From Helicobacter sp. 11S03491-1 (GTDB lineage: Bacteria > Campylobacterota > Campylobacteria > Campylobacterales > Helicobacteraceae), in the NCBI RefSeq assembly GCF_002272835.1, contig NZ_MLAO01000008.1, forward strand, positions 18,131 to 82,130: a stretch of 64,000 nt of DNA, in the 5' to 3' direction. Under the pieces are notes generated by a model. It made no database searches and was not told the DNA's origin. It saw nothing but the letters and a program-made list of their open reading frames with translations. Below, one piece after another: positions 19,809 to 29,832 of this stretch. The first letter of the stretch is position 1; the number at the start of each line of letters is the position of its first letter. Position numbers and translations under genes: made by a program.

Positions 19809-20231
19809 ATGGATTTAAATTGTGTGGGTTCTCTAAAGAATAAAAAAGAATTTGATTTTGTATATAAAAGAGGCATCAAAAGATATGCAAAAAATTTTAC
19901 TCTTTATTTAATAGAATTAGGGGAGGGTAGATTTTTGTTTCAAGACAGACTATCGGCTTGCAATAATTTTTTATTGGGGCTTAGTATTTCAAAAAAGGTG
20001 GGCAAGGCTGTTAAGCGTAATCTTATAAAACGAAGAGTAAGATTTTTGTGCAAGAGTCATTTCCAAAAACTTGAAAATTATGCAATGATTTTCGTAGCAA
20101 AGGATGGGATTACTCAGCTTTCTTATGAAGAGTTAGAGCGAGATTTCTTAAAATGTTTGAGGATCCCTCTTTCTTCCGGTTTGTCATCTTTGCGAACAAA
20201 ACCATATAAAAAGCGTTTTTACAACAGCTAA
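19809..20231 (+). CDS. rnpA: Ribonuclease P protein component
   Basis: Protein subunit of RNase P, which binds the catalytic RNA to mature the 5' end of tRNAs. The RNR motif is visible in SKKVGKAVKRNLIKRRVR. Length 140 residues, slightly longer than average with a basic tail. Starts directly after the rpmH stop. Confidence 0.94.
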   Translation: MDLNCVGSLKNKKEFDFVYKRGIKRYAKNFTLYLIELGEGRFLFQDRLSACNNFLLGLSISKKVGKAVKRNLIKRRVRFLCKSHFQKLENYAMIFVAKDGITQLSYEELERDFLKCLRIPLSSGLSSLRTKPYKKRFYNS

Positions 20232-20244
20232 AAATGGAGGCATT

Positions 20245-20583
20245 ATGAGTATATTTCGTTTGGGGGTTGTTTATATGGTGGAAAAATTAGTTTTTTTCTA
20301 CCAAAAATTTATTTCTCCTCTTTTGCCCGGTAGCTGCAGGTATTATCCTACGTGCTCAGAATATGCTTTGTGGTGCATTCGTTTTGAGTCTCCATTATGT
20401 GCATTTTTGAAAATTTGCTTGAGGGTTTTAAAATGTAATCAATTTTTTGTCGGAGGGATTGATTATCCTATTGGTCACAGAGCTTTGGAAGTTAGATTTT
20501 CATCACCTCAAAAAATACTTTTTTGGCTAGTGCCTTTAGCACACACATCAAAATCAAAATTTTATATTATCAAATCACTATAG
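20245..20583 (+). CDS. yidD: Membrane protein insertion efficiency factor YidD
   Basis: Small protein that helps YidC insert membrane proteins. The family core FYQKFISPLLPGSCRYYPTC with the following SEYALW is unmistakable, with its conserved cysteines. I use ATG 20245 because GGAGG lies seven bases upstream; another ATG at 20275 would start right at the family core. Between rnpA and yidC, the standard order. Confidence 0.93.
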   Translation: MSIFRLGVVYMVEKLVFFYQKFISPLLPGSCRYYPTCSEYALWCIRFESPLCAFLKICLRVLKCNQFFVGGIDYPIGHRALEVRFSSPQKILFWLVPLAHTSKSKFYIIKSL

Positions 20584-20593
20584 AGGAGCATTA

Positions 20594-22261
20594 TTGAAAC
20601 AGAATAATAATTTACGGATTATTTTAGCGGTTGCATTTTCATTTTTATTTATTGTGATTTATGGTTATTTCCAAAAACCTTCCCAAGAAAATATTCCCTT
20701 GCCTGCTGAACAAATACAAAAAGCACAAGATACTTCTAAACAATCTCTATCCCAATCCCAAAATTCTATTTCCACATCAACTTCTGCGCAAGAAAATGAT
20801 GGTTTTGATGCTAATAATATAATTGCCGGGGTTATAACTAAAGACACAGAAATTACAATTGATTCATTGGGGCGAATTTCTCAAATCTATCTCAAAGATA
20901 AAAAATTTACTGCCCCTAAGCAAGAGGGATTTTTTGATCATATCAAAAGACTTTTTGGTTTTGCAAGCAAACCTCAAGAGATTATTAGTAAACTCCCGCT
21001 TTTAGGTAAGGATGCCCTCAAACCTTTGGAAATTAGATTCTCAGATGTAGAGATTAATAATCAAGCTTTCAGTACCTCCTATCAGCCTTCTACAAAATAT
21101 CTTAATATCGAAAATTCTCCGCAAACAATTACTTTGACTCAAACATTAAAGGGAATTTTAATTAAAAAAATAATTACTTTTTATCCTAATCTTAAATATG
21201 ATGTTAAAATTGAATTGAACCATAAAAATTTGTCTTATTTTGTTACCAATGGTTCCAGACCTGTGGCTGATGCAGATGGATATGCTTTTCATGGTGTGTT
21301 ACTTGAGAATGCTGAGGGCAAGATTGAAAAAGTTGAGGATAAAAAAGCAGATAGTTTTCAAGAATTTGCAGGGGCAAAATTTATTGCCAGTGTAGATAGA
21401 TATTATACATCTTTATTTTTTACCCAATCCCCCAAAGGTTTTGATGCTATCATTGATGCACAAGAAGGCACAAAAGATCCGTTGCCTTTTATTAAGTATA
21501 GCGGGGATGCAGAATTTGAAGGTTATATAGGACCTAAAAATTATCAAGAACTCAAACAAATTTATCCTATTCTTACAGATGTGGTTGAATATGGAATTAT
21601 CACCTTTTTTGCCAGGCCGGTATTTTTGCTGCTTCAATTTCTTCACCATTATATTGGAAATTGGGGTTGGGCGATTATTTTACTTACTTTAATTGTGCGT
21701 ATTATTCTTTATCCATTGAGTTATAAGGGAATGGTAAGTATGCAAAAACTTAAAGATATTGCCCCTAAAATGAAAGAAATTCAGGAAAAATACAAAGGTG
21801 ATCCTCAAAAAATTCAGGCGCAAATGATGCAATTGTATAAAAAACATGGAGCCAATCCTTTGGGTGGGTGTTTGCCTTTGATTCTCCAAATTCCAGTATT
21901 CTTCGCTATCTATCGTGTGCTTTATAACGCTGTTGAGCTTAAGAGTGCAGGGTGGATTTTATGGATTCATGACTTATCGGTTATGGATCCTTATTTTGTT
22001 TTGCCAATTTTAATGGGTATTTCAATGTATTTGCATCAGGTTTTGACGCCCAATACAATTGCAGATCCCACACAGGCTAAGATTTTTAAGCTTTTGCCTG
22101 TGGTATTTACATTGTTCTTAATCACTTTCCCCGCCGGGCTTGTGCTTTATTGGACGGTAAATAATATATTTTCGATTATTCAGCAGCTTCTTATCAATCG
22201 AATGCTTGATAGGAAAAAAGCTTTAGAAATTGAAGAGCATAAACACCAACATCACCAATGA
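20594..22261 (+). CDS. yidC: Membrane protein insertase YidC
   Basis: Inner-membrane insertase/foldase (Oxa1 family). Start is TTG at 20594 with GAGGAG just upstream. An N-terminal membrane segment (about residues 8-24) is followed by a Ser/Gln-rich linker, a large periplasmic domain (about 75-325) and five core segments from about residue 340. Core motifs: NWGWAIILLTLIVRIILYPL, NPLGGCLPLILQIPVFFAIY and FPAGLVLYWTVNNIFSI. The tail is His-rich (EEHKHQHHQ). Length 555 is usual. Confidence 0.96.
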   Translation: MKQNNNLRIILAVAFSFLFIVIYGYFQKPSQENIPLPAEQIQKAQDTSKQSLSQSQNSISTSTSAQENDGFDANNIIAGVITKDTEITIDSLGRISQIYLKDKKFTAPKQEGFFDHIKRLFGFASKPQEIISKLPLLGKDALKPLEIRFSDVEINNQAFSTSYQPSTKYLNIENSPQTITLTQTLKGILIKKIITFYPNLKYDVKIELNHKNLSYFVTNGSRPVADADGYAFHGVLLENAEGKIEKVEDKKADSFQEFAGAKFIASVDRYYTSLFFTQSPKGFDAIIDAQEGTKDPLPFIKYSGDAEFEGYIGPKNYQELKQIYPILTDVVEYGIITFFARPVFLLLQFLHHYIGNWGWAIILLTLIVRIILYPLSYKGMVSMQKLKDIAPKMKEIQEKYKGDPQKIQAQMMQLYKKHGANPLGGCLPLILQIPVFFAIYRVLYNAVELKSAGWILWIHDLSVMDPYFVLPILMGISMYLHQVLTPNTIADPTQAKIFKLLPVVFTLFLITFPAGLVLYWTVNNIFSIIQQLLINRMLDRKKALEIEEHKHQHHQ

Positions 22262-22270
22262 GAGTAAGAA

Positions 22271-23092
22271 ATGAGAAAAATTGTTGCCAAAACTTTGCAA
22301 GAAGCTATTACGCAGGCATCTTTAGAGTTAGGCTGTTCGGTTACTGAACTTGATTATGAAATTGTCCAAGCGCCTTCAAAAGGGTTTTTGGGTATAGGCA
22401 AAAAAGAGGCTGTGATTGTAGCAACAATCACCAAAAATACAGAAGAAAAAAAATCTTCTCATCAAATATCACCGCCTCCAAAATTAACAACGCAGACCAA
22501 CTCATCTAAGACATCTATACAGAATCTCCAAAAGCATGATATAACACATCCAAATCATTTATATTCTGATGGATTTGAAATTCAAAGTCATGAGATTGAA
22601 GAGAACTTTTTTAAAGAAATTCAAGATCCTAATGGAGTAATCCAAGAAATTGAGACTGAACTGAAGGCATTATTTATGACAATGCCCTATAAGATTGATA
22701 CAATTAATGTCAGCGTATATGATTCTCAAACGCTTTTGATTTTATTAGATGGTCAAGATTCTGCTTTGATGATTGGAGAAAAAGGATATAGATACAAGGC
22801 GTTGTCTTATTTGCTTTTTAACTGGATTCATCCTAAGTATGGTTATAATATTCGATTAGAAATTGCACATTTTTTAAAAAATCAAGAAGAAGCTATGGAA
22901 ATTTATCTTCAAGGTATTATTGCAACAATAAAAGAAAGTGGTAAGGCACAAACAAAGCCATTAGATGGGATATTAGCCTACATAGCCTTAAAAAGATTAC
23001 GTGAAATTTTTCCAAATAAATATGTATCTTTTCGAATAAATTCTTTGGATGAACGCTATATTATTATAAGTGATTTTATTAAAAATGAATGA
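22271..23092 (+). CDS. jag: Jag/KhpB-family RNA-binding protein
   Basis: Cytoplasmic RNA-binding protein with Jag-N, KH and R3H domains. The N-terminal signature SKGFLGIGKKEAVIVA lies in Jag-N (about residues 1-52), a variable Ser/Thr/Gln linker follows (60-110), and the KH region contains LMIGEKGYRYKALSYLL. The R3H-like end reads RLREIFPNKYVSFRIN. Its last bases overlap the mnmE start (ATGAATGA). Confidence 0.9.
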   Translation: MRKIVAKTLQEAITQASLELGCSVTELDYEIVQAPSKGFLGIGKKEAVIVATITKNTEEKKSSHQISPPPKLTTQTNSSKTSIQNLQKHDITHPNHLYSDGFEIQSHEIEENFFKEIQDPNGVIQEIETELKALFMTMPYKIDTINVSVYDSQTLLILLDGQDSALMIGEKGYRYKALSYLLFNWIHPKYGYNIRLEIAHFLKNQEEAMEIYLQGIIATIKESGKAQTKPLDGILAYIALKRLREIFPNKYVSFRINSLDERYIIISDFIKNE

Positions 23093-24455
23093 AAAACGAA
23101 CCATTGTTGCTGTTTCTACACCTATAGGTAAGGGAGCAATGGCGATTGTAAGAATGAGTGGAGAGGAAGCATTAAGAATTACTTTAGAGATTAGCCACAA
23201 AAAAGAATTTTCACCCCGATATGCTACACTTTCATCAATATATAATTCTTCTAATGAATTGATTGATGAAGCTATTATTATTTATTTCAAAGCACCATAT
23301 AGTTATACACGAGAAGATGTGTGCGAAATACAATGCCATGGTGGGGCAATGAGTGCAAGGATGATTGTAGAGACATGCTTGCATAAGGGTGCTCATCTTG
23401 CACTTCCGGGTGAGTTTAGCAAAAGAGCCTTATTGAATGGACGCATTGATTTTTCTCAAGTTAATGCAATTTCTAAAATCATAGATGCCAAGAGTGAAAA
23501 AATTCTTAAAGTGCTTGCCAAGCAACTTAAAGGTGAGTTGGGAATTTTTGTGGATCAATGCAGAGAAGCTTTGGTAAGAATGCTTAGCTACAGTGAAGTT
23601 ATGATTGATTATAGCGAAGAAGATATCCCCTCTAATATAGTAGCAAATACTTTGAACCAAATTGAAGAAATGCAAAATCGATTAAAATATATTTATGAAT
23701 TTTCAAAAATGCGTCAAGGCATGATTGAAGGGTATCGTTTAAGTATTGTTGGGAGACCTAATGTTGGCAAAAGTTCAATATTAAATGCTATTTTACTTTA
23801 TGATCGAGCTATTATTAGTCCCATAGCAGGCACAACACGAGATACAATCGAAGAAAGTATTCATGTTGATGGTCATACAATACGTATTGTTGATACCGCC
23901 GGTATTCGCCAAACTCAAGATATGATTGAGTCATTAGGGATTCAAAAAAGTATCAATTCTATAGAAGAGAGCGATATTGTATTGGTTGTTTTTGATGCTT
24001 CTGAAGAAATTACACAAGAAGATAAAGAAATTCTGAAACTCATTAATACCTATAAGGATAAACATTGTGTTATTATTTTGAACAAAAGTGATTTGCCCGC
24101 TAAAATGAGTTTTTCTGTTTTAGAATCTTTGATAACAATTCCTTACCAAAGTATTGTTATTAGCACCAAAGATTCTCAAGATTGCACTTTGAGACTTAAA
24201 AATATTTTTTCTTCTATTATCTCTGAAGATGAAGTTGGTGATGAGATGCTTTTGACTTCTGTTTTTCAGATTGAATCATTTAAAAAAGCTATTGACGCGC
24301 TCCAAAAAGCTGCCTGTGTTTTTGAGAACTTGGAATTAGAACTTTTTTCATATAATATTAAAGATGCAATTGAAGCTATAAGCGCAGTTACAAGACCTTA
24401 TGATATATCAGAAATGTTTGACAAAATGTTTGGTGAATTTTGCTTGGGAAAATAG
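23085..24455 (+). CDS. mnmE: tRNA modification GTPase MnmE (TrmE)
   Basis: With MnmG it makes the carboxymethylaminomethyl modification at the tRNA wobble uridine. The N-terminal folate-binding domain reads TIVAVSTPIGKGAMAIVRMS. The G domain has P-loop GRPNVGKSSILN, G3 DTAGIR and G4 NKSD, and the chain ends in the invariant FGEFCLGK. I start at ATG 23085 (456 residues), which overlaps the jag stop; a GTG at 23070 is in frame but less likely. Confidence 0.96.
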   Translation: MNEKRTIVAVSTPIGKGAMAIVRMSGEEALRITLEISHKKEFSPRYATLSSIYNSSNELIDEAIIIYFKAPYSYTREDVCEIQCHGGAMSARMIVETCLHKGAHLALPGEFSKRALLNGRIDFSQVNAISKIIDAKSEKILKVLAKQLKGELGIFVDQCREALVRMLSYSEVMIDYSEEDIPSNIVANTLNQIEEMQNRLKYIYEFSKMRQGMIEGYRLSIVGRPNVGKSSILNAILLYDRAIISPIAGTTRDTIEESIHVDGHTIRIVDTAGIRQTQDMIESLGIQKSINSIEESDIVLVVFDASEEITQEDKEILKLINTYKDKHCVIILNKSDLPAKMSFSVLESLITIPYQSIVISTKDSQDCTLRLKNIFSSIISEDEVGDEMLLTSVFQIESFKKAIDALQKAACVFENLELELFSYNIKDAIEAISAVTRPYDISEMFDKMFGEFCLGK

Positions 24456-24456
24456 A

Positions 24457-25347
24457 TTGCTCAAATTTCCTTCCCCATTACAAGAGTATATTTGGCGAGG
24501 AAGAAAATTTTATATCAAGCGTGATGACTTAATTCACCCCTTATTTAATGGTAATAAAGCTCGTAAATTTGAAGGATTATTGAATCTGGATATGAAAATT
24601 TTGGTGAGTTATGGAGGCAATCAATCTAATGGGTTAGCCACTCTTTCTTATATTGCCAAAATCAAGGGATGTCAATTTTTTTATGTTACTCCTGTGCTTA
24701 GTTCATTTTTAGAACAATTTCCACAAGGAAATTTAGCTTTGGCAAGAGAGAATGGAGTTTTGTTTGAATATTTGACATCCAAAGAGCATGTGAATGTGAA
24801 TATGCTCCAAAAAAGAGCACTTGAAATTTCTAAGTCATTAGGAGATGGTGTGCAATTTATCCCACAAGGAGGGGCATGTGAGATTGCAAGAGTAGGTATT
24901 CAAAGATTAGCCTTAGAGCTTAAAACTCAGATGGCATCGTTGAAAAATCCAATTATTTTTTATGTTTCAGGCACCGGAGCAAGTTCGGGTTATCTTTCAG
25001 AATTGATTCCTAATGTATTTACAACTCCAAGTGCAGGGAATGAAGAATATTTAAAAAGCTTATTTGTAGCTATGGGCATCGCCGAGCATCCCCATGTGTT
25101 GTCTATACATAAAAAAATTCCTTTTGCTAAACCTGATGACAGGCTTTGGGAAGTTTATACAGAATGGTTGGACTTAGGTATTGAATTTGATTTGATATAT
25201 GATTGTTTGGGTTGGTTGTGTATTATGGAGCATTTGCATGATTTTACAGACAATGAGATTGTTTTTATTCATTCCGGTGGCACAAATGGAAACTTGACAC
25301 AAAAAGAGCGCTATTACAGACAAGCCGGGAAGGTATCTTATAAATAA
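24457..25347 (+). CDS. PLP-dependent ACC deaminase / D-cysteine desulfhydrase-like protein
   Basis: Fold type II PLP enzyme related to 1-aminocyclopropane-1-carboxylate deaminase and D-cysteine desulfhydrase. The PLP-lysine region reads HPLFNGNKARKFEGLL, followed by SYGGNQSNGLATLSYIA, and a phosphate-binding VSGTGASSGY. A C-terminal IVFIHSGGTNGN is also family-like. The start is uncertain: TTG at 24457 lies just after the mnmE stop, while GTG 24433 or ATG 24400 would overlap mnmE. D-cysteine desulfhydrase activity is a plausible guess, not shown. Confidence 0.8.
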   Translation: MLKFPSPLQEYIWRGRKFYIKRDDLIHPLFNGNKARKFEGLLNLDMKILVSYGGNQSNGLATLSYIAKIKGCQFFYVTPVLSSFLEQFPQGNLALARENGVLFEYLTSKEHVNVNMLQKRALEISKSLGDGVQFIPQGGACEIARVGIQRLALELKTQMASLKNPIIFYVSGTGASSGYLSELIPNVFTTPSAGNEEYLKSLFVAMGIAEHPHVLSIHKKIPFAKPDDRLWEVYTEWLDLGIEFDLIYDCLGWLCIMEHLHDFTDNEIVFIHSGGTNGNLTQKERYYRQAGKVSYK

Positions 25348-25473
25348 TTTTATACTTAATATAAAAATAAAATTATTATCAATAAGTCTCAATAATGATA
25401 TTAAAGTTTGCGATATAAAGCTATTTAGATTTTATTTTAAAATAACTTAGGGTGTTAAAATGCTTTAAAAGAT

Positions 25474-26190
25474 CTATTTTTTAGATTTTTTATTCATATA
25501 AATATTAATAGATTCAACTACAAGAGAAAAAACCATTGCAAAATAAATATACCCTTTAGGTATGTGAAAATCTAATCCATCAGCTATTAATGCAATACCT
25601 ATCATGATTAAAAAAGCAAGAGCCAGGGTTTTTATAGTAGGGTTATTATCCACAAAATTTGAGATGCTTTTAGAAGCTATCATCATAATAAGAACTGCAA
25701 GTATAATAGCAATGATCATAACCATGAGATGATCTGCCATTCCTACTGCAGTAATAACAGAATCAAGCGAAAAAATAATATCCAAAATTGCAATTTGAAT
25801 AAGAGCAGGGAAGAACCCTAAATTTTTTTTTGGACTAAATTCTTCTTGGGTGGTATGGTTGATTTGAGAGTGAATTTCATGAGTGCTTTTATAAATAAGA
25901 AAGAGCCCTCCTAAGATAAGAATAATATCTCGTCCTGAAATTTCATTTCCTAAAATATTTACAAGAGGTTGGGTAAGTTTCATAATCCAAAAAAGCGATG
26001 CAAGCAAGGCAATACGCGTAAACATTGCTAACCCTAATCCTAAGATTCTTGCCTTGTCTCTTTGGTGATGGGGGAGTTTGCCAACAAGAATGGCAATAAA
26101 AATAATATTATCAATCCCAAGCACAATTTCAAGTAACGTAAGGGTTGTTAATGCAGCCCAGGCATTAGGGTTATACAACCATTCAAACAT
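25474..26190 (-). CDS. TerC-family integral membrane protein
   Basis: Polytopic membrane protein of 238 residues with seven or so hydrophobic segments. The TerC signature is present in LLEIVLGIDNIIFIAIL near the N-terminus and in AILDIIFSLDSVITAVG in the second half, each with acidic residues that could bind metal. TerC-like proteins are linked to tellurite resistance and manganese export; the role here is unknown. It starts right after the corA stop, suggesting a shared transcript and possibly a divalent-metal theme. Confidence 0.87.
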   Translation of the reverse strand: MFEWLYNPNAWAALTTLTLLEIVLGIDNIIFIAILVGKLPHHQRDKARILGLGLAMFTRIALLASLFWIMKLTQPLVNILGNEISGRDIILILGGLFLIYKSTHEIHSQINHTTQEEFSPKKNLGFFPALIQIAILDIIFSLDSVITAVGMADHLMVMIIAIILAVLIMMIASKSISNFVDNNPTIKTLALAFLIMIGIALIADGLDFHIPKGYIYFAMVFSLVVESINIYMNKKSKK

Positions 26191-27153
26191 TTATAGCCAA
26201 CCTTTTTTCTTGAAGTAAATTACCGGAAGAATTGTTGAAATAATCATGATGATGATTGCAAAAGGATAACCAAATTCCCAAGTAAGTTCAGGCATATGTT
26301 TAAAATTCATTCCATAAATTGTGCCAATCAGAGTAGGAGGCATCATTGCCATAGTAGCTACTGTAAAAACTTTAATAATTTTATTTTGTTCGACATTAAT
26401 TTGGCTGGTAAATAGGCTTTGAATATTGTCAAGAACATTCATATTAACTGTGGTAAATTCTACAAGCGAATTGATATCTTTAAGGGCAATGGTAAGGTTC
26501 TTTTTCACATCCATATCTACTTTGTCGCTTTTGAGCAATGCAGTAATGGCACGGCGTTTGTCAAAAAGTGAATCGCGCAATGCCATATTGAGTTCTTGAA
26601 GGGAAGAAAGATTAGCTAAAATAGCATCATGATCAAGATTATTTTCGTTAAAAACTACATTTCTCCTAAGTTGGCTAGTCTCTTTTCCTGCGCTTTCGAG
26701 CATGTCAGCATCTTTTTCTACACGTACTTCAAAAATCTTACTGATCAGATCAAATCCATCTCCAAAGTTTTTTGGGCTTGCTAAAACACGTTGTTGGATT
26801 TCATCAAAAATTCTAAATTCATTATAACGAATAGTAAAAAGAATACCTTTGTAGAGGATAAAGGTAACTGTTTGATTGTGAAGTTCAAGCTGTGAGTTTC
26901 GCATCAAAAAATAAGTGTTGATTGTAATGCTTGCGCTATCTTCCCAATACCTTGCACTTTGTTCGATTTCCTCACGTTCTTCTTTGGTGGGAATATCAAG
27001 CATATAGGTTTTGGCTATATAAGAGACTTCAGAATTGCTAGGGTGGAGAAGATCAATCCAAAGAATTATCCCTTCATCCAGATTAATATTCTCGGTGCTT
27101 TGGAAACTTTCCCTAGTTACAAGATGTTTTTTTTTCATAAATACATTCATCAT
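26191..27153 (-). CDS. corA: CorA-type magnesium/cobalt transporter
   Basis: Pentameric divalent-cation channel of the inner membrane. A long soluble domain (about residues 1-250, helical in its second half) is followed by two membrane helices near the C-terminus. The GMN selectivity motif is in [15 protein letters not shown], and the chain ends in KKKGWL. An AAAGGT site precedes the ATG at 27153. Lies between pgk and terC; corA next to pgk also occurs in H. pylori. Confidence 0.95.
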   Translation of the reverse strand: MMNVFMKKKHLVTRESFQSTENINLDEGIILWIDLLHPSNSEVSYIAKTYMLDIPTKEEREEIEQSARYWEDSASITINTYFLMRNSQLELHNQTVTFILYKGILFTIRYNEFRIFDEIQQRVLASPKNFGDGFDLISKIFEVRVEKDADMLESAGKETSQLRRNVVFNENNLDHDAILANLSSLQELNMALRDSLFDKRRAITALLKSDKVDMDVKKNLTIALKDINSLVEFTTVNMNVLDNIQSLFTSQINVEQNKIIKVFTVATMAMMPPTLIGTIYGMNFKHMPELTWEFGYPFAIIIMIISTILPVIYFKKKGWL

Positions 27154-27275
27154 ATCGCAACCTTTGTGAAAATAAAAACTTTGAGACTATGGATTTGTAG
27201 AATCTGTATTGAAGGCAAACTCTGAAAATCCATAGCCCTAACGACGCAGTATGTCCAATGAGTACTCCTTTATTG

Positions 27276-28487
27276 TTATTTTTTATCCAAAACTTCAAAT
27301 GCAGGAAGGATTTTACCCTCTAGAAGTTCCAGAGATGCTCCCCCGCCTGTAGAAATGAAACTCATATTGTCTCTTTCTCCGGCCTTATCAATAGCATCAG
27401 CAGTATCTCCTCCGCCAATGAGGGAGAAAGCATAGGTGTCTGAAATCGCATGGGCTATATTGAATGTCCCTCTGGAAAATTGAGAAATTTCATAAATACC
27501 TAGCGGTCCATTCCAAATAATAGTTTGGCTAGAATGAATAACTTCTGTAAAAAGTTTAGTGCTTGCCGGTCCCATATCTACTGCCATATGTCCTTCGGGT
27601 ACATCTTGAGACGGGGTGATTTTGATATTTTTGTGTTCTTTAATATCATCAGTGCTTACTACATCTACAGGCAAGTAGATTTTGACATTTTTTGTTTTGG
27701 CAAGTTCAATAATTTTGAGGGCATCTTGAATCAAGGTATCTTCGGTCATAGATTTTTGCATATTATAACCGATTGCTTTGAGAAAAGTATTGCTCATTGC
27801 TCCACCAATAATGATTTTGTCTATGACATCTAAAATATTAGAAAGTAATTCAAGCTTTGAGCTTACTTTGCTTCCTCCGACGATGAGTAAGACAGGTTTA
27901 AGAGGATTTGCCAAAGCTTTGGCAAAAGAGTCGATCTCTTTTTTGAGTAAAAGTCCGGCAACTTTTTCTTTGGTAAATGCTGCTATTCCATAAGTGCTTG
28001 CATGGGCACGATGACTTGTTCCAAAAGCATCACTTACATAAACATCACAAAGTTGTGCAAGTTTTTGACTTAAATCTTTAGAATTTTTTTCTTCACCTTC
28101 GTAAAAACGAATATTTTCAAGTAAGATGACACTGCCTTTGGGGAGAGTGCTTTGGAGTATTTGTGCAGATTCAATACTATCAGCAAAAGCAATATCTTTG
28201 CCCAAAAGACGCTCTAGTCGTTTCAAAATATGTTTGAGTGAAAATTCAGGACTTTTTCCTTTTGGACGTCCAAGATGGCTTACAAGAATAATGGATTGTG
28301 GGTTATTGTCAATGCAATAATTAATTGTAGGCAATGCTTCCCGAATTCTTGTGTCATCAGAGATATTAAAATCATTATCCATAGGGACATTAAAATCTAC
28401 ACGAATAAGAATTTTTTTGTTTTCAATATCAATATCACGAATACTTTTTGTTTGTTGCATTAAGGTGATGCTGGCTACTTGTAGCAT
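27276..28487 (-). CDS. pgk: Phosphoglycerate kinase
   Basis: Interconverts 1,3-bisphosphoglycerate and 3-phosphoglycerate with ADP/ATP. Motifs: KILIRVDFNVPMD, LVSHLGRPKG, NIRFYEGEEKN and the nucleotide-binding GGGDTADAI. I use the ATG at 28487 (403 residues), which has AAGGAG six bases upstream. This adds about nine residues (MLQVASITL) ahead of MQQTKSIRDI, where the family usually begins, and ATG 28460 has no comparable site. Part of gapA-pgi-pgk. Confidence 0.96.
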   Translation of the reverse strand: MLQVASITLMQQTKSIRDIDIENKKILIRVDFNVPMDNDFNISDDTRIREALPTINYCIDNNPQSIILVSHLGRPKGKSPEFSLKHILKRLERLLGKDIAFADSIESAQILQSTLPKGSVILLENIRFYEGEEKNSKDLSQKLAQLCDVYVSDAFGTSHRAHASTYGIAAFTKEKVAGLLLKKEIDSFAKALANPLKPVLLIVGGSKVSSKLELLSNILDVIDKIIIGGAMSNTFLKAIGYNMQKSMTEDTLIQDALKIIELAKTKNVKIYLPVDVVSTDDIKEHKNIKITPSQDVPEGHMAVDMGPASTKLFTEVIHSSQTIIWNGPLGIYEISQFSRGTFNIAHAISDTYAFSLIGGGDTADAIDKAGERDNMSFISTGGGASLELLEGKILPAFEVLDKK

Positions 28488-28551
28488 ATGGACTCCTTTT
28501 GCGAAATGAACTAAGTTGTAATTTTATCAGATTTAAACTTTTGATAATATT

Positions 28552-29823
28552 TTAAAACATTTCTCGCAAACGAATTTTCCCAAATTCTACACCGGGCTGA
28601 TCATAAGAGTTGATATTGAAAATTCCCCCCACGCAAGAAGTGAGAAGTTCAAAATAAATAATAAGTTTTCCCAGACTTTTTTCACATAGCTCGTCAATTT
28701 CAATATGATCTGTGGGGATGCCTTCATTTTGTATTGTTTCCATAGTGGCAATTTGTTGGAGATTGAGAAGTTTAGAAAATGATGTGTTATTAACAAAATC
28801 TGTAGATTCTAAATATTTAAAACTAAGATTGGGGATTTTTGGTTCAATATATTTGGCACGGTTGATACTGATAAAAGTTACTGTTTTGTCCATCAAACCT
28901 TGTGTGATAAGCTGTAAGAATGAATGCTGATCAATGCTGCCAATAAGACCAATAGGGGTAAGCCCAACTTTTTTCCCATATATGTCTAATTTGCCTAAGG
29001 ATTCTCCCCATAGCTGCACATACCAAAAATTAAAATCTTTGAATGCACTTGAATATGAAAATAAAATATTAATATGGAATCGATCGCGATTTTTGGCTAA
29101 AAAAATAGCTTTTTTAAGTAAATGTTCTTCTTTGCGTTCAAAAAACCTTTCTTCAAATTCTGCAGCCCCTTTTAAAAATTCACTTGCATTATACCCCAAT
29201 AGCATGAGTGGAAAAATCCCCACAGAACTAAGCACGGAAAATCTTCCACCAATATTTTTGGCAATTGTAAGGACAGAAATTTCTTGTTCTTTGGCAAAAA
29301 GATGTAATGGTGAATCTTCATCTGTAATGAGGACAAGGTGAGATTTCTTTTGTGGTGTATCTAATAAGTGATATTTATTAATTACATATTTCATTAGAGA
29401 TGAAGTTTCAATTGTTGTCCCGGATTTGGAAATAATAATAAAAAGTGAGTCGGAAGTTTGGATATTTAAAAGAGACTTTTGTATCTCAATAGGATCAGTG
29501 TGTTCTAAAAAAGTCAGAGAAATATTCTTGCGTGAAGGCAAATGAGAGAGAATGCTATCAATAGCTTTTAATCCTAAAGAACTTCCTCCAATGCCAATAA
29601 TAAGAATATTTTTAATATTTTCTAAAAATTTTTCATTTTCTTGAATATATTTTTGAGAGTCTTTTAGGGCTTTATCTTCAAAGGGTAATTCATAATAACC
29701 GCTTTTTTGGTTTTTTCGCTCTAAAGAAATAATATCAAAAACACTATCAAGTGCCTTTTTACTTGGATGAGAGAGGTGCTTGAGTTCAGGATTTTTATCA
29801 AAGTATTGATTGAAACTTAACAT
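28552..29823 (-). CDS. pgi: Glucose-6-phosphate isomerase, short form
   Basis: Interconverts glucose-6-phosphate and fructose-6-phosphate. At 423 residues it is the short form found in Campylobacter rather than the ~545-residue H. pylori type. Motifs: LIIGIGGSSLGLKAID for sugar-phosphate binding, IISKSGTTIETSSLM, and FNINSYDQPGVEFGK at the C-terminus. Nine bases separate it from gapA upstream. Confidence 0.93.
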   Translation of the reverse strand: MLSFNQYFDKNPELKHLSHPSKKALDSVFDIISLERKNQKSGYYELPFEDKALKDSQKYIQENEKFLENIKNILIIGIGGSSLGLKAIDSILSHLPSRKNISLTFLEHTDPIEIQKSLLNIQTSDSLFIIISKSGTTIETSSLMKYVINKYHLLDTPQKKSHLVLITDEDSPLHLFAKEQEISVLTIAKNIGGRFSVLSSVGIFPLMLLGYNASEFLKGAAEFEERFFERKEEHLLKKAIFLAKNRDRFHINILFSYSSAFKDFNFWYVQLWGESLGKLDIYGKKVGLTPIGLIGSIDQHSFLQLITQGLMDKTVTFISINRAKYIEPKIPNLSFKYLESTDFVNNTSFSKLLNLQQIATMETIQNEGIPTDHIEIDELCEKSLGKLIIYFELLTSCVGGIFNINSYDQPGVEFGKIRLREMF

Positions 29824-29832
29824 TATTTAACT